A stretch of DNA of 64,000 bases from Sorangium cellulosum So0157-2 (GCF_000418325.1 NC_021658.1:6958001-7022000); one strand, 5' to 3'. Shown: positions 19,901 to 28,345, numbered from the stretch's first letter. Numbers and translations: made by a program. The notes: generated by a model not told the origin, from the letters alone.

Positions 19901-22900
19901 AACAGGCACGCTCCCGAGCACAGGTAAGGCCAGAGCTCCCAGACCGACGCGTCGAAGCCCGGGCTCGCGACGAGGGTCGCGCGATCCTCGCGGGACACGG
20001 CGAAGCGCCGCACGTGCCACGCCACCAGGTTCATGAGGCTCCGGTGCTCCACGAGCACGCCCTTCGGGCGGCCGGTCGAGCCCGAGGTGTAGATGGCATA
20101 CGCCAGGTCCCGGGGGCCCGCGCACGCCGGCGGGCGCGCGCCGTCCCGCGCGGCCAGGGCCGGCGCGTCCGCGTCGAGGCGGATCACCGCGCCCGCGAAC
20201 GGCGGGAGGCGATCGGCGAGGTGCGCCTGCGTGAGGAGCACCGGCGCCCGGGAGTCCTCGAGGATGAACGCGAGCCGCTCGCCCGCGATCGCGGCGTCCA
20301 CGGGGAGGTACGCCGCGCCCGCCTTGAGGGCCCCGACGATCCCGACCACCAGCTCCGGCGAGCGCTCCGCGCAGATCGCGACCAGGGCGTCGGTCGCGAC
20401 GCCCAGCTCGAGCAGGCGGCGCGCGAGCTGGTTCGCCCGGCGATCGAGCTCTCCATAGGTGAGCGAACCGCCCTCGGACACGACCGCGGCGGCGTGCGGC
20501 GCGCGCGCGACCTGCTCCTCGAACAGCGCCAGGACGCCCCGATCGCGCGGGAAATCGGCGCCGGTGTCGTTCCACGCGACGAGCAGCCGGCGCCGCTCGC
20601 GCTCCGGGAGCAGCGGCATCGTCGCGACGGACCGCGCGGGATCCGAGGTCGCGGCGGCGAGCAGCGTGAAGAGGTGCGTGAGCGTCCGCTCCATCGTCGA
20701 CCGCTCGAACAGATCGGTGCTGTACTCCAGCATCCCGGCGACGCCGGCGGCGGTCTCCCAGGCATAGAGCGAGACATCGAAGATCGTCTTCTTCGTGTCC
20801 GTGTCGATGGCGCGCGCCTCGACCCCGGCGAGGCGGAGCTCGCGCTCCGCGGGCGGCTGCGGCGCGAACACGATCTGCACGAGCGGGCTGGTGCTCGGGT
20901 CGCGCTCCGGCTGGAGCTCCTGGACGAGCCGCTCGAACGGGAGCCTGTCGTGCGCGTACGCGTCCAGGCACACCGCCCTCACCCGGCGGAGCAGCTGCTC
21001 GAACGACGGCTCGCCGGAGACGTCGATCCGGATGGGGACCACGTTGACGAAGAAGCCGATCGCCGCCTCGAGCTCGGCGTGATCGCGGCCCGCGCTCGGC
21101 AGCCCGACGAGGAGGTCGTCGCGCTGCGTGACGCGGTGGAGCAGGACGGCGAACGCGGCCAGGAGGACCATGTTCACGGTCACGCCCTCTCGCGCGCCGA
21201 GGTCCCGGATGGCCCTCGCGACCTCCGGGTCGAGCTGGAACGGGATCGTCGCGCCGCGGAACGTCTGGACCGGCGGCCGGACGCGATCGCTCGGCAGCTC
21301 GAGCAACGGCGGCGCGCCGAGGAGCCGCTGCTTCCAGCCGGCGACCAGCTCCAACAGGCTCTCTTCCGTCAGCTGCTCTCGCTGCCACGCGGCGAAATCG
21401 GCGTACTGGAGCGGCGCCTCCGGCAGCGGAGGGGGAGCGTCCCGGCAGAAGGCGTCGTAGAGCGCCGCGAGCTCGCGGTAGGCCACCTCGAGCGACCAGC
21501 CGTCGACCGCGATGTGGTGGATGTGCAGCCAGAGGACGTGATCCCGCGGCCCGAGCCGCAGCAGCCCCGCCCGGAAGACGGGCCCGCGCTTCAGATCGAA
21601 GATCCGCTGGGCTTCCGCGTCGAGGAGCCGCGCCGCCTGGGCCTCGCGCTCCCCCTCGGAGAGGTGCTGGAGGTCCGCGACCTCGAGCCGGAACGCGGCG
21701 TCCTCGGCGACGATCTGGACGGGCAGGCCGTCGATCTCGGTATAGACCGTGCGCAGGATCTCGTGGCGGCGGAGGAGCTCACGGAGGCTCCGGTCGAGGG
21801 CCGGGGCGTGGAGCTCCCCGGTGAGGCGGAAGGGACAAAGGCAGTTGTAGGCCCTGCTCTCCGGCGCGAGCCGGTGGAGGAACCACATGCGCTCCTGGGC
21901 GAACGAGAGGGGGACTGGCCCCGTCCGGGCGCCCCTTGGAATGGCATGCTCCGCCCGGGGGGCCGCGCGGCCGCCCCCCTTCGCCAGCGCGGCGAGCCCG
22001 GCGACGGTCGGGTGCGCGAAGAGCTCCTGGAACCCGATGTCGAGCCCGAAGCCGCCGCGGAGGCGCGAGAACAGCTGGACGGCGTGCAGCGAGCTGCCGC
22101 CCAGCTCGAAGAAGCTGTCGTGGACGCCCACGCGCTCGACGCGCAGGAGCTCCTTCCAGAGGCCGGCGAGCGCCTCCTCCAGCTCGGAGCGCGGCGCCAC
22201 GAAGGCGGTCCCGAGCCCCGTCCGGGCGCCTCCGGGCGCAGGGAGCGCCCTGCGGTCGACCTTGCCGTTCGGCGAGGTGGGGAGCGCGTCGAGCGACACG
22301 AAGGCGGACGGGACCATGTAGCTCGGCAAATGGCGCTGCGCGAGGGCGCGCAGCGCGGGGATGAGCGCGTGCTCGTCCCCGGCGGCGGCGCCCTCGGCGA
22401 CCTCGCCGCGCGCGACGACATACGCCACGAGCCGCCGGTCGCCCGGCGCGTCCTCGCGCGCCACGACCGCGACCTCGCGCACGCCGGGGTGCTGGCCCAG
22501 CGCCGCCGCGATCTCGCCGAGCTCGATGCGGTGGCCGTGGATCTTCACCTGATCGTCGATCCGGCCGAGAAACTCGATCTCGCCCGACGGGAGGTACCGC
22601 GCGAGATCGCCTGTCCGGTACAGCCGCGCGCCCGGCCCGGCGCGGAAGGGGTCCTCGACGAAGCGCTCCCGCGTGAGCTCGGGGCGGTTCAGGTAGCCGC
22701 GGGCCACGCCGGGGCCGCCGATGTAGATCTCGCCGGCGACGCCGACGGGGACCGGCGCGCGGTGGCGATCGAGCAGCAGCACCTGGACATCGCGGCACGC
22801 GCGGCCGATCGAGCTCGACCACGGCCGCTCGAGGTCCGGGATGCCCATCGGGCGGCGGGTGGCGAACACGGTCGTCTCGGTGGGCCCATAGATGTTGAGG

Positions 22901-25164
22901 ATCGCGGGCCGCTCGTCCCCGCGGCGGTCCCACCACGGCTTGAGCGCGGCCACGTCGAGCGCCTCGCCGCCGCAGATCACGAGGCGCAGCTGCAGGCGGT
23001 CGCGCAGCGACGGCTCGGCCGCGGCGTCGGCGTGGATGAGCTGGCGGAGCGCCGAGGGCGTCTGGCAGACGACGGTCACCCCCTCGTCGCCGAGGAGCCT
23101 GTAGAACGCGTCCGGCGTGCGGCTCGTGAGGAACGGCACCACCACCAGCCGCCCGCCGTGGCAGAGCGCGCCCCAGATCTCCAGGACGGAGAAATCGAAG
23201 GCATAGGAATGGAATAGGGTCCAGACGTCGCGATCGCCATAACCGATCTCGCCGGCGGTGCGGTCGAAGAGGCGAACCACGTTGGCGTGGGTGACCATCA
23301 CCCCCTTGGGCTTCCCGGTCGACCCCGAGGTATAGATGATGTACGCGAGGTTCTCCGGGCCCTCGCCCGGCACGGGCGCCACCTCGCCCTCGGGCTGTCG
23401 CTCGATCACGGCCCGATCCGCGTCGAGGCACACGACGTCGGCGCTCCCGCTCCTCAGCCGGGAGGCGAAGCGCTCCTCGGTGAGGATCACGGGGACGCGG
23501 GTATCCTCCAGCAAGAAGGCGAGCCGCTCCTCGGGATACGACGGGTCGAGCGGGACATAGGCGGCGCCGGACTTGAGGACGCCGAGCAGCGCGACGATCA
23601 TCTCGAGCGAGCGTTCCAGGCAGACGCCAATCGGGACGTCGGGCCCCGCGCCGCTCGCCCGGAGGAGGTGGGCGATCTGGTTGCTCCGCCGATCCAGCTC
23701 GGCATAGGTGAGGCGGCGCCCCTCGAAGGCCACCGCCACGGCGGACGGGGCGCGCCGGGCGTGCGCCTCGACCCGCTCGTGCAGCCGATCGCGCGGCGGA
23801 TCGAACACCCCGCCGCCATTCCACCCGAACAGGAGCGTGCGCCGCTCCTCCTCGGTCAGGATCGGCAGCGCCGAGACGGCCTGCGCGGGGTCGCTCGCGG
23901 CGCCGCCCAGCAGCGCCGCCCAGTGCCCGAGCAGCCGCTCCACCGTCGCGTGCTCGAAGAGGTCGCGGTTATAATCGATGCGTGCGACCACGCTCGCGTC
24001 CGTCTCCTCGACGCGGACGGCGAGCTCGAACGCCACCTCGGTCGCCTCCATCGCCGCCGGCGTCAGCGTGAGCAGAGCGCCTCTCCTCGGCGCGATCGCG
24101 CCGCGCGCGCTGGAGAAGGTGGCCTGGACGAGCGGGGGCCGGCTCGGATCGCGCGGCAGCGCCAGCCGCTCGACCAGGGATGCGAAGGGGAGATCGCCGT
24201 TCTCCTTCGCCTCCTCCAGGGATCGGCGCACCTGGCGCAGGAGCGCTCGAAAGCTCGGATCCGCGCCCAGCCTGCCCCGCACGACCACGAGGTTGCCGAA
24301 CGGACCGATGAGACCCTGGGTCTCCTCGTCTCGCCCGGACAGGGCCACGCCGATGAGGACGTCGTCCTGGCCTGTATACCGGTGCAGGACGGCGTGCATT
24401 CCCGCGAGCAGCACCGCGGACAGCGGCACGCCCTCCTCCCGCGCCAGGGCGCGGAGCGCGCGCGCGAGCTCCGGATCGAGCGCGCGCGCCGCCGAGCCTC
24501 CGGCGAAGGTCCGCGCCGCGGGCCGCGGCCGATCCGTCCGGATCTCCAGCGCTTCCGGCGCCCCCGCGAGCTCGCGGCGGACGTGCGCGAACTGCGCGTC
24601 GAGCAGCGCCGCGGTCCTGTGCTCCCGCTGTCGCCGCGCGTAGTCCTGATAACCCATCGGCGGCGCCGGCCGCTCGGTCCCATGATAGCCGTCGAACAGC
24701 TCCGAGAAAACCAGCGCCGCGCTCGGCTCACCGTCCGAGAGGATCGGGTGCATGGAGAGCGCGAGGAGGTGGCGCTGCGCATGGACGCGGATGAGGCTCA
24801 CGCGCCAGAGGGGACCGCGCTCCAGATCGAGCGGCAGCGAGGTCTCCCGGCGGGCGATCGCGAGCGCCGACGCATCCGACGCCGGCTGCCCCTCGACGCC
24901 GAGATCCACCGCGCGAAAGGCGATCTCCGCGCGCGGCGAGACGACCTGCACCGGCTGTCCATCGCGCTCTGCGAAGGACGTCCTCAGGATCGCCTGGCGC
25001 GCCGCGAGCCCCTCGATGGCGCGGACCAGCCTGGGCACGTCCAGCGCGCCGTCCAGCCACGCCGCGCCCCGTTTCACCGGGCCCGGCGCGGCGCCGCGGC
25101 CCCGTTCGAGCCGCAAGGCGCATTCTTGCTCCAGAGAGAGCGGCATAGTACCCAATTCGTTCAT
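13999..25164 (-). CDS. hybrid NRPS/PKS: C*-A-PCP-C-A(nMT)-PCP-KS-AT*-TE
   Basis: The gene encodes 3721 residues from ATG 25164 (GGAGG 9-13 bases upstream). C1 (about 1-450) carries HPILSDG at 139-145 in place of HHxxxDG, so the catalytic second His is Pro. A1 (about 480-985) has binding-pocket residues I read as D-F-L-C-I-G-I-V-F-K, with no match known to me. PCP1 has Ser1025. C2 has intact HHIAVDG at 1216-1222. A2 (A3 motif near 1692) reads D-A-W-F-L-G-N-V-V-K, the classical Leu code. An N-methyltransferase with EIGCGTG at 2070-2076 sits between A8 and A9, so N-methyl-Leu is predicted. PCP2 has Ser2504. KS (about 2576-3000) has Cys2748 and both His regions. The AT remnant (about 3095-3330) has GHGVGE at 3194-3199 (nucleophile Ser is Gly) and lacks the middle part. 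No ACP precedes the TE (GGHSAGG, Ser3532). It stands alone in its transcription unit. Confidence 0.93.
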   Translation of the reverse strand: MNELGTMPLSLEQECALRLERGRGAAPGPVKRGAAWLDGALDVPRLVRAIEGLAARQAILRTSFAERDGQPVQVVSPRAEIAFRAVDLGVEGQPASDASALAIARRETSLPLDLERGPLWRVSLIRVHAQRHLLALSMHPILSDGEPSAALVFSELFDGYHGTERPAPPMGYQDYARRQREHRTAALLDAQFAHVRRELAGAPEALEIRTDRPRPAARTFAGGSAARALDPELARALRALAREEGVPLSAVLLAGMHAVLHRYTGQDDVLIGVALSGRDEETQGLIGPFGNLVVVRGRLGADPSFRALLRQVRRSLEEAKENGDLPFASLVERLALPRDPSRPPLVQATFSSARGAIAPRRGALLTLTPAAMEATEVAFELAVRVEETDASVVARIDYNRDLFEHATVERLLGHWAALLGGAASDPAQAVSALPILTEEERRTLLFGWNGGGVFDPPRDRLHERVEAHARRAPSAVAVAFEGRRLTYAELDRRSNQIAHLLRASGAGPDVPIGVCLERSLEMIVALLGVLKSGAAYVPLDPSYPEERLAFLLEDTRVPVILTEERFASRLRSGSADVVCLDADRAVIERQPEGEVAPVPGEGPENLAYIIYTSGSTGKPKGVMVTHANVVRLFDRTAGEIGYGDRDVWTLFHSYAFDFSVLEIWGALCHGGRLVVVPFLTSRTPDAFYRLLGDEGVTVVCQTPSALRQLIHADAAAEPSLRDRLQLRLVICGGEALDVAALKPWWDRRGDERPAILNIYGPTETTVFATRRPMGIPDLERPWSSSIGRACRDVQVLLLDRHRAPVPVGVAGEIYIGGPGVARGYLNRPELTRERFVEDPFRAGPGARLYRTGDLARYLPSGEIEFLGRIDDQVKIHGHRIELGEIAAALGQHPGVREVAVVAREDAPGDRRLVAYVVARGEVAEGAAAGDEHALIPALRALAQRHLPSYMVPSAFVSLDALPTSPNGKVDRRALPAPGGARTGLGTAFVAPRSELEEALAGLWKELLRVERVGVHDSFFELGGSSLHAVQLFSRLRGGFGLDIGFQELFAHPTVAGLAALAKGGGRAAPRAEHAIPRGARTGPVPLSFAQERMWFLHRLAPESRAYNCLCPFRLTGELHAPALDRSLRELLRRHEILRTVYTEIDGLPVQIVAEDAAFRLEVADLQHLSEGEREAQAARLLDAEAQRIFDLKRGPVFRAGLLRLGPRDHVLWLHIHHIAVDGWSLEVAYRELAALYDAFCRDAPPPLPEAPLQYADFAAWQREQLTEESLLELVAGWKQRLLGAPPLLELPSDRVRPPVQTFRGATIPFQLDPEVARAIRDLGAREGVTVNMVLLAAFAVLLHRVTQRDDLLVGLPSAGRDHAELEAAIGFFVNVVPIRIDVSGEPSFEQLLRRVRAVCLDAYAHDRLPFERLVQELQPERDPSTSPLVQIVFAPQPPAERELRLAGVEARAIDTDTKKTIFDVSLYAWETAAGVAGMLEYSTDLFERSTMERTLTHLFTLLAAATSDPARSVATMPLLPERERRRLLVAWNDTGADFPRDRGVLALFEEQVARAPHAAAVVSEGGSLTYGELDRRANQLARRLLELGVATDALVAICAERSPELVVGIVGALKAGAAYLPVDAAIAGERLAFILEDSRAPVLLTQAHLADRLPPFAGAVIRLDADAPALAARDGARPPACAGPRDLAYAIYTSGSTGRPKGVLVEHRSLMNLVAWHVRRFAVSREDRATLVASPGFDASVWELWPYLCSGACLFIPGEPLRRSPDELKAWLLARGITVSFLPTPMAEELLRLDWPASAALRYLLTGGDKLRVWPGARLPFDVVNNYGPTEGTVVATSCVVPRARPDGGAAAADPSIGRPIDNMRAYLLDPRGELVPVGVPGELYLGGAGIARGYLNRPELDAARFLPDRFSDEPGARMYRTGDRARWLPDGNIEFLGRVDNQVKIRGYRIELGEIEAVLREHPAVEEAVVVAREEPTGNKRLVAYVIPRLDDGGAADQAPALQAEHVSAWQALYDGTYGQGGAGVDPAFNITGWNSSYTGEPIDAGAMRAWRDHTVERILSFQPRRAWEIGCGTGLLLLQLAPQCAAYLGTDFSEKAISLLRPELARGTLAHVSLQRREANDLRGIAPGSFDVVILNSIVQYFPSADYLRSVIEGAVRATAPGGVVFLGDIRSLPLLEAFHTSVQLHRAPAGATAAELRARVERAASGEEELVLAPELFHALRDRIPGVEHVETWLKRGPGADEMTRFRYDVVLHVGAAPEPAAVGRSLDWAAAEGLAGVERALREAGSLGLEVLGIPNARVHADVIAARRLREAGGDEPAGAAAGARGAAAAGAAAVAVDPEALWALAARLGRSVRITGASTAGPGCMDALFEPAEGAPRPRAWMQSRPDAALPARSLANSPLRRPKTRAMPRGLRELAAAKLPDYMVPAAFVKLDALPLTANGKIDMAALPADDRAKPAPRAEAPAPASNIEVVLGEIWREVLGLDEVGLDDPFFDLGGHSLLLARVRAGIRARLGEDVPIMDLFQFPTIRSLAVHLKRGPRAAAPGDGAAGSRAPGAAAPAAEAPARGALPENAIAIIGMAGRFPKARSVGALWSMLKDGNEGISFYSSEELRALGVDSELVRTPGFIPAAGLLDDVMCFDAAFFGYSPREAALMDPQQRVFLECAWEAMESAGYNPLAISKPIGVFAGSDAPSYWIERVGPPPAAPNSEHARIYTGNVTDSLTTRVAYKLGLRGPAVSVMTACSTSLVAVHLGCQSLLTGESDMVLAGGVGVLSPKRIGYLHEEGAVTSPDGHCRPFDAEASGIVASNGVALVVLKRLKDALDDGDTIHAVIRGSAVTNDGALKVGYTAPSLEGQLETLARAHAAAGVSPESIAYVEAHGAGTRLGDSIEVAALSRAFRKATDRVGFCALGSVKSNLGHLRAAAGVTGLIKAALALEHELIPPTLHFRRPGPEIDLARSPFFVNAAPIAWKRGGAPRRAGVSAFGIGGTNAHAVLEEAPAPAPSGPSRRRQLLVVSAKTPAALERSTDRLAEHLRRAPEGSLADVAFTLQRGRAPFAHRRAVVCADPASAAASLGRRDPDRVVTEVAGRRPPEVVFLFPGAGAERVGMGRELYLHERAYREGIDRCADLFRRELSVDLRGRLFPEAPGRASGDGELGAPRLRAAALFSTEVALAQLLMSWGIRPAALFGHGVGEVAAACVAGVISLDDAVALAALLGRAEEEAAGPLLARIARRAASMARRAPSIPLVGSLAGDWVTEADVDDPSTWARLLAGSARADERIAAQLASADRALVEVGPGASLAALAARHPGAGRPVATTLAGPGDGDGDLEVLLGAVGRLWCAGVDVDWAAFSRDERRRRVPLPTYPFERVPHALDTPCTVGPATVRSVSPKIWSPPESSGPPSGSPASARLAEALPPDSPAPVSAALTQRSGSAALLPDGRGTGQLLVTLQAGAPDAAPLFLIPPLGGTVHAYRPLVQRLSGELPVHGLQPTGAAPGFASIPGIAARCVDEILRVRPEGPVLLGGHSAGGVVAYEVAQQLLARGRKVPLLVLLDTGFDPRARERSPASGLAHELAKLEAVASRRYRGFVAAMEDDARLRAEVASTWQALASYEPQPTDASVLFLRAREQVSPEDAVAVNAWMDLSRAAFALQVVPGNHFTMMEPPHVAHVARAIQQHLAAAVRPALADGLEGRALRRSRARSLGAESGPESGPPSH

Positions 25165-26142
25165 CGCGGATGACCTCCCTGTTGCTGGTAGGGGTCGGCA
25201 GCATCGGCGCGCGTGGACCCGCCTACGCCGCGTCGAGACGCTCGACGCGCACGCACCTTCACGCACACCGTGCTTGTTGATCTGTCGTACGTTCGTCAGG
25301 CATCACGGCCGCTGGTCGGCTTCTGGCCAGAAGAAACCGGCGCCAAGCGGACCTCAAGCTCATGAGCCGCGCTGTCGGCCGCATCGCGACGTGGCGCGAA
25401 GCGGACGCTGCGCAGTATGCAGTAGGGACACCGCGACGCCAGTTCGTATTTGAACCATCGCGGCCGCCGGCGATCGGACGGCGCGTATCCGCGCTCGAGA
25501 TCACGGCCTCGACTCATGCTCTTGTGGGCGGATACACCAAGCCAGCTGCCGGCGCGCCCTGCGTTGGTCCCCTTCCCCACCTTCCGGGTCGATTCCAGCG
25601 CATGACGTCCGAACCTTGCTCGCGCGGCGGCATGGGGTCGTATTCGGGACAGAGCGCGCGCGGGACGGTGGGGATCCATCCGCCGCGGCGGCGCGCCGAG
25701 CGGCCGGGAAGTCCGGGCTCCGGTGAAATCGACGAGCTCGAATTTCCAGATTCATGGCCGGGTCGAGCGGAACGGTTTTCTGCATACCGTTCCGCTCGCG
25801 CAAAAATACGTAATGGTACGATCGCAGGCATCGTTATGGCCGGCGGGTGCAGGGGCGATCGCCCTCCCTCCTCCGGTGCGGGCCGTGGGCCCACCGGCGT
25901 GCACGGCGCCGGAGCATGGCTCGATCGCGTGCGCTCCAACCGCGGAGTCTGGCCGCAAGCCACCGGCCCCCGACGGAACCAACCTGGGCGCGCCGCGGCG
26001 ATCACCGGTCCTCCAGCGGATTACGATGACACCGCATCTTGACAGGCGAGTCGGACGCGGACTAGCTTCTCGCGGCCATGGCACGCTCCAGCTCGGCGCT
26101 GGCGGTGGGGATCCTTGGGGGCGAGAGGGGGGACAAGCGACC
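25165..26142. other. 978-bp divergent intergenic region
   Basis: It lies between the divergent NRPS and PAS-STAS genes and should contain both promoters. Open frames here have no supporting ribosome site or protein-like character. It contains the perfect hairpin at 25764-25798 and AT-richer patches near 25270 and 25790-25820. Confidence 0.5.
25764..25798. promoter_or_regulatory. perfect 13-bp inverted repeat in the NRPS upstream region
   Basis: CGAGCGGAACGGT, loop TTTCTGCAT, then ACCGTTCCGCTCG. It is followed by CGCAAAAATACG. It is far (600 bp) from the NRPS start and 345 bp before the PAS-STAS gene. It could be an operator, a transcript hairpin or the end of an unseen small RNA. Confidence 0.45.
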
Positions 26143-27450
26143 ATGTCGAACAGCAGCGCACCGAGCGGCACAGCAGCGGCCGAGCTCGACGTGTTCCAGC
26201 GTCGCACGGTCGAGCTGGAGCGGCTGCTTCACGCCGCGTCCGCGCGTGAGATCGAGCGAGAGAGGGAGATCGGGGCGCTCAGAGAGCAGATGGAGCTGCT
26301 CGATATCGCGCACGACGCCATCCTCGTCCGGCGCCTCGACGGTGTGATCACGTACTGGAACAGGGGCGCAGAGCGGATGTACGACATCCGCCGCGAGGAC
26401 GCCGTGGGGCGCGCCTCCCATGAGCTCCTGCGCACCGCCTTCCCCTCGCCGCTCCCCGCGATCGAGCGCTCGTTGCTGGAGGCGGGCCGCTGGGAGGGAG
26501 ACCTCAAGCACACGACGCCTCGCGGGGTCGTCGTCGTCTCGAGCAGGTGGGTGCTCCGGCGGGGCCCGAGCGGCGCGCCCGAGACGGTGTTCGAGATCAA
26601 CAACGACATCACCGCGCGCAAGGCGGCCGAGGAGGAGCGCGACCGGCAGACTGCCCTGCTCAAGCGGCAAGCGCAGCTGCTCGATCTCGCGCACGACGCG
26701 ATCCTCCTGCGGGCGCTCGACGGCACGATCGCCTACTGGAACCAGGGGGCAGAGCGGATGTACGGCTACGCCGCCGCCGAGGCGGTCGGGGCGCGATCCC
26801 ATGAGCTCCTGGGCACGCGCTTCCCCGCGGCGCTCCCCGCGATCGAAAGGGCGCTGCGTACGGAGGGCCATTGGCAGGGGGAGCTCGAGCACACCCGGCG
26901 CGACGGCGGGACCATCGCCGTCGAGAGCCGGTGGGTGGTGCAGGCCGACCCGGGCGACGCAGAGGCGCTGATCATGGAGATCAACACCGACATCACGGCG
27001 CGCAAGGAGGCGGAGCGGATGCGCTCCGAGCAGCAGCAGGAGCTCATCCGCCTGCAGGCCACGGCGATCGCCGAGCTGTCGACGCCGCTCATCCCGATCA
27101 CCGACCACGTGGTGGTGATGCCGCTCATCGGCGTGCTCGACACGCTGCGCGCGCAGCAGGCGATGGACACCCTGCTGCAGGGGCTCTCGTCCTCGGGCGC
27201 GACGGTCGCGATCGTCGACATCACGGGCGTGAAGGTCGTCGACACGAAGGTGGCCGACGCGCTCATCCGCGTGGCGCAAGGGGCGCGGCTGCTCGGCGCC
27301 GAGGTGGTGCTCACCGGGATCCGCGCGGATGTCGCCCAGACCATGGTCGGCCTCGGCGTCGATCTGCGGAACATCGTCACGCGGGGCACGCTCCAGGGCG
27401 GGATCGCGTATGCGCTCTCCCGGCCAGGCGCGCGCGGGAGGCTGGCCTGA
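26143..27450 (+). CDS. PAS-PAS-STAS protein, RsbR-like
   Basis: The product has 435 residues. ATG 26143 was chosen because a coherent coiled-coil start (MSNSSAPSG...) begins there; the purine-rich GAGAGGGGGGAC upstream is a loose ribosome site. A coiled coil (about 15-50) is followed by two PAS domains: LLDIAHDAILVRR...YWN from about 52 and LLDLAHDAILLRA...YWN from about 180. Each ends in a PAC-like I.(N/T).DITARK. The C-terminal STAS domain (about 309-425) has VDITGVKVVDT, the RsbR-type phosphorylation loop. No kinase is fused. It is expected to sense a small ligand or redox state and act in a stressosome-like or anti-anti-sigma pathway in the cytoplasm. Its STAS domain aligns almost residue for residue with that of the kinase at 2995-8058. 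Confidence 0.88.
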   Translation: MSNSSAPSGTAAAELDVFQRRTVELERLLHAASAREIEREREIGALREQMELLDIAHDAILVRRLDGVITYWNRGAERMYDIRREDAVGRASHELLRTAFPSPLPAIERSLLEAGRWEGDLKHTTPRGVVVVSSRWVLRRGPSGAPETVFEINNDITARKAAEEERDRQTALLKRQAQLLDLAHDAILLRALDGTIAYWNQGAERMYGYAAAEAVGARSHELLGTRFPAALPAIERALRTEGHWQGELEHTRRDGGTIAVESRWVVQADPGDAEALIMEINTDITARKEAERMRSEQQQELIRLQATAIAELSTPLIPITDHVVVMPLIGVLDTLRAQQAMDTLLQGLSSSGATVAIVDITGVKVVDTKVADALIRVAQGARLLGAEVVLTGIRADVAQTMVGLGVDLRNIVTRGTLQGGIAYALSRPGARGRLA

Positions 27451-27510
27451 CGAACAGGTCTTGGCCGGGGGTGCCGGCGCTGGGCACGAACCGGAGCCCG
27501 TCGGGACCGG

Positions 27511-28320
27511 TCAGCCCAGGAGGCCCCGCTCGGCCAGCCACAGCGTCGCGCCGGCGCGGCTGTAGATGCCGAGCTTGTCGTAGGCGTGGGCGACGTGGTG
27601 CTGCACGGTCTTCTCCGAGATGCAAAGGACGAGGGCGATCTCGCGGTTGGTCTTGCCGGCCCCGACGAGCCGCAGCACCTCCAGCTCGCGCCCCGTGAGC
27701 GCCTTTCGCGGCTGGAGGAGCCGACCGCACCGGGCGCCGCGCTCGCTGCTCGGCGGCGCGGACGGCACGGGATCGGTGGCGAGCAGGTAGCCGTACGTCG
27801 TGCCGTTCCCGCCCGTGAGGCGGTGCGTCCAGATCGGGTTGGCGCAATAGATCTCCAGCATCTCCTTCGTGTACCCGACCACGAAGTACTCGAAATACGG
27901 ATGCCATGCGGGGAGGTCGCGCACGCGAAATTCGATGCCGGAGTCCCTCAGCGTCGCCTCGGAGCGGCTGTCCGTCTCGGCGAAGTACCGGTGCCAGATG
28001 TTCTGGGTGGTCGCGACCAGCGACGAGATGTCGGGATCCTGGACGAAGCGCTGCAGCGGGCCGTCGACGAGCGCCCAGCGCGCCGATTCGGCCCCGAGCT
28101 CGAAGAGCGCGTCCTTGCCATCCGCGTAGAACCGCCGGACGAGCTCGTCGTGGAACGCGAGGAACTCGGGCAGCGGGACGAAGCTGCTCGCGGTGATCGG
28201 CCGTTTGAACCAGGGGTTGGCCACCGCCACTTCACGAAAGAAGCCGCGCCACGCCTCCGAGCCGAACCTCCGGCTCACCAAGGTCTTCCGCGTCAGGATT
28301 GTGGTTCCGCTGACCTTCAT
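27511..28320 (-). CDS. LuxR-type transcriptional regulator with an uncharacterised sensor domain
   Basis: The gene encodes 269 residues from ATG 28320; an earlier ATG in frame (28380) is possible, but the translation before 28320 is not protein-like. The C-terminal part (about 207-265) is a GerE/LuxR helix-turn-helix: LTGRELEVLRLVGAGKTNREIA...ISEKTVQHHV. The N-terminal domain (about 20-170), with patterns such as LPEFLAFHDELVRRFY and YFEYFVVGYTKEMLEIYC, is not a family I can name with certainty; it vaguely resembles small-molecule sensing domains of myxobacterial regulators. The gene converges with the PAS-STAS gene (60 bp gap). A 7-bp inverted repeat abuts the start codon, suggesting autoregulation. 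Confidence 0.8.
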   Translation of the reverse strand: MKVSGTTILTRKTLVSRRFGSEAWRGFFREVAVANPWFKRPITASSFVPLPEFLAFHDELVRRFYADGKDALFELGAESARWALVDGPLQRFVQDPDISSLVATTQNIWHRYFAETDSRSEATLRDSGIEFRVRDLPAWHPYFEYFVVGYTKEMLEIYCANPIWTHRLTGGNGTTYGYLLATDPVPSAPPSSERGARCGRLLQPRKALTGRELEVLRLVGAGKTNREIALVLCISEKTVQHHVAHAYDKLGIYSRAGATLWLAERGLLG

Positions 28321-28345
28321 GGAACAGCCGATCGACCCCTGTTCC
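28321..28345 (-). promoter_or_regulatory. inverted repeat at the LuxR-type gene start, candidate autoregulatory site
   Basis: GGAACAG, 11 bases, then CTGTTCC, immediately upstream of the start codon. A bound protein here would block translation or transcription initiation. The evidence is symmetry and position only. Confidence 0.4.

Noticed and set aside
13993..23217. Plus-strand open frame of over 3000 codons across the NRPS gene
   Set aside because: Arg/Gly/His-rich text without domains, antisense to clear NRPS modules; an effect of GC bias.
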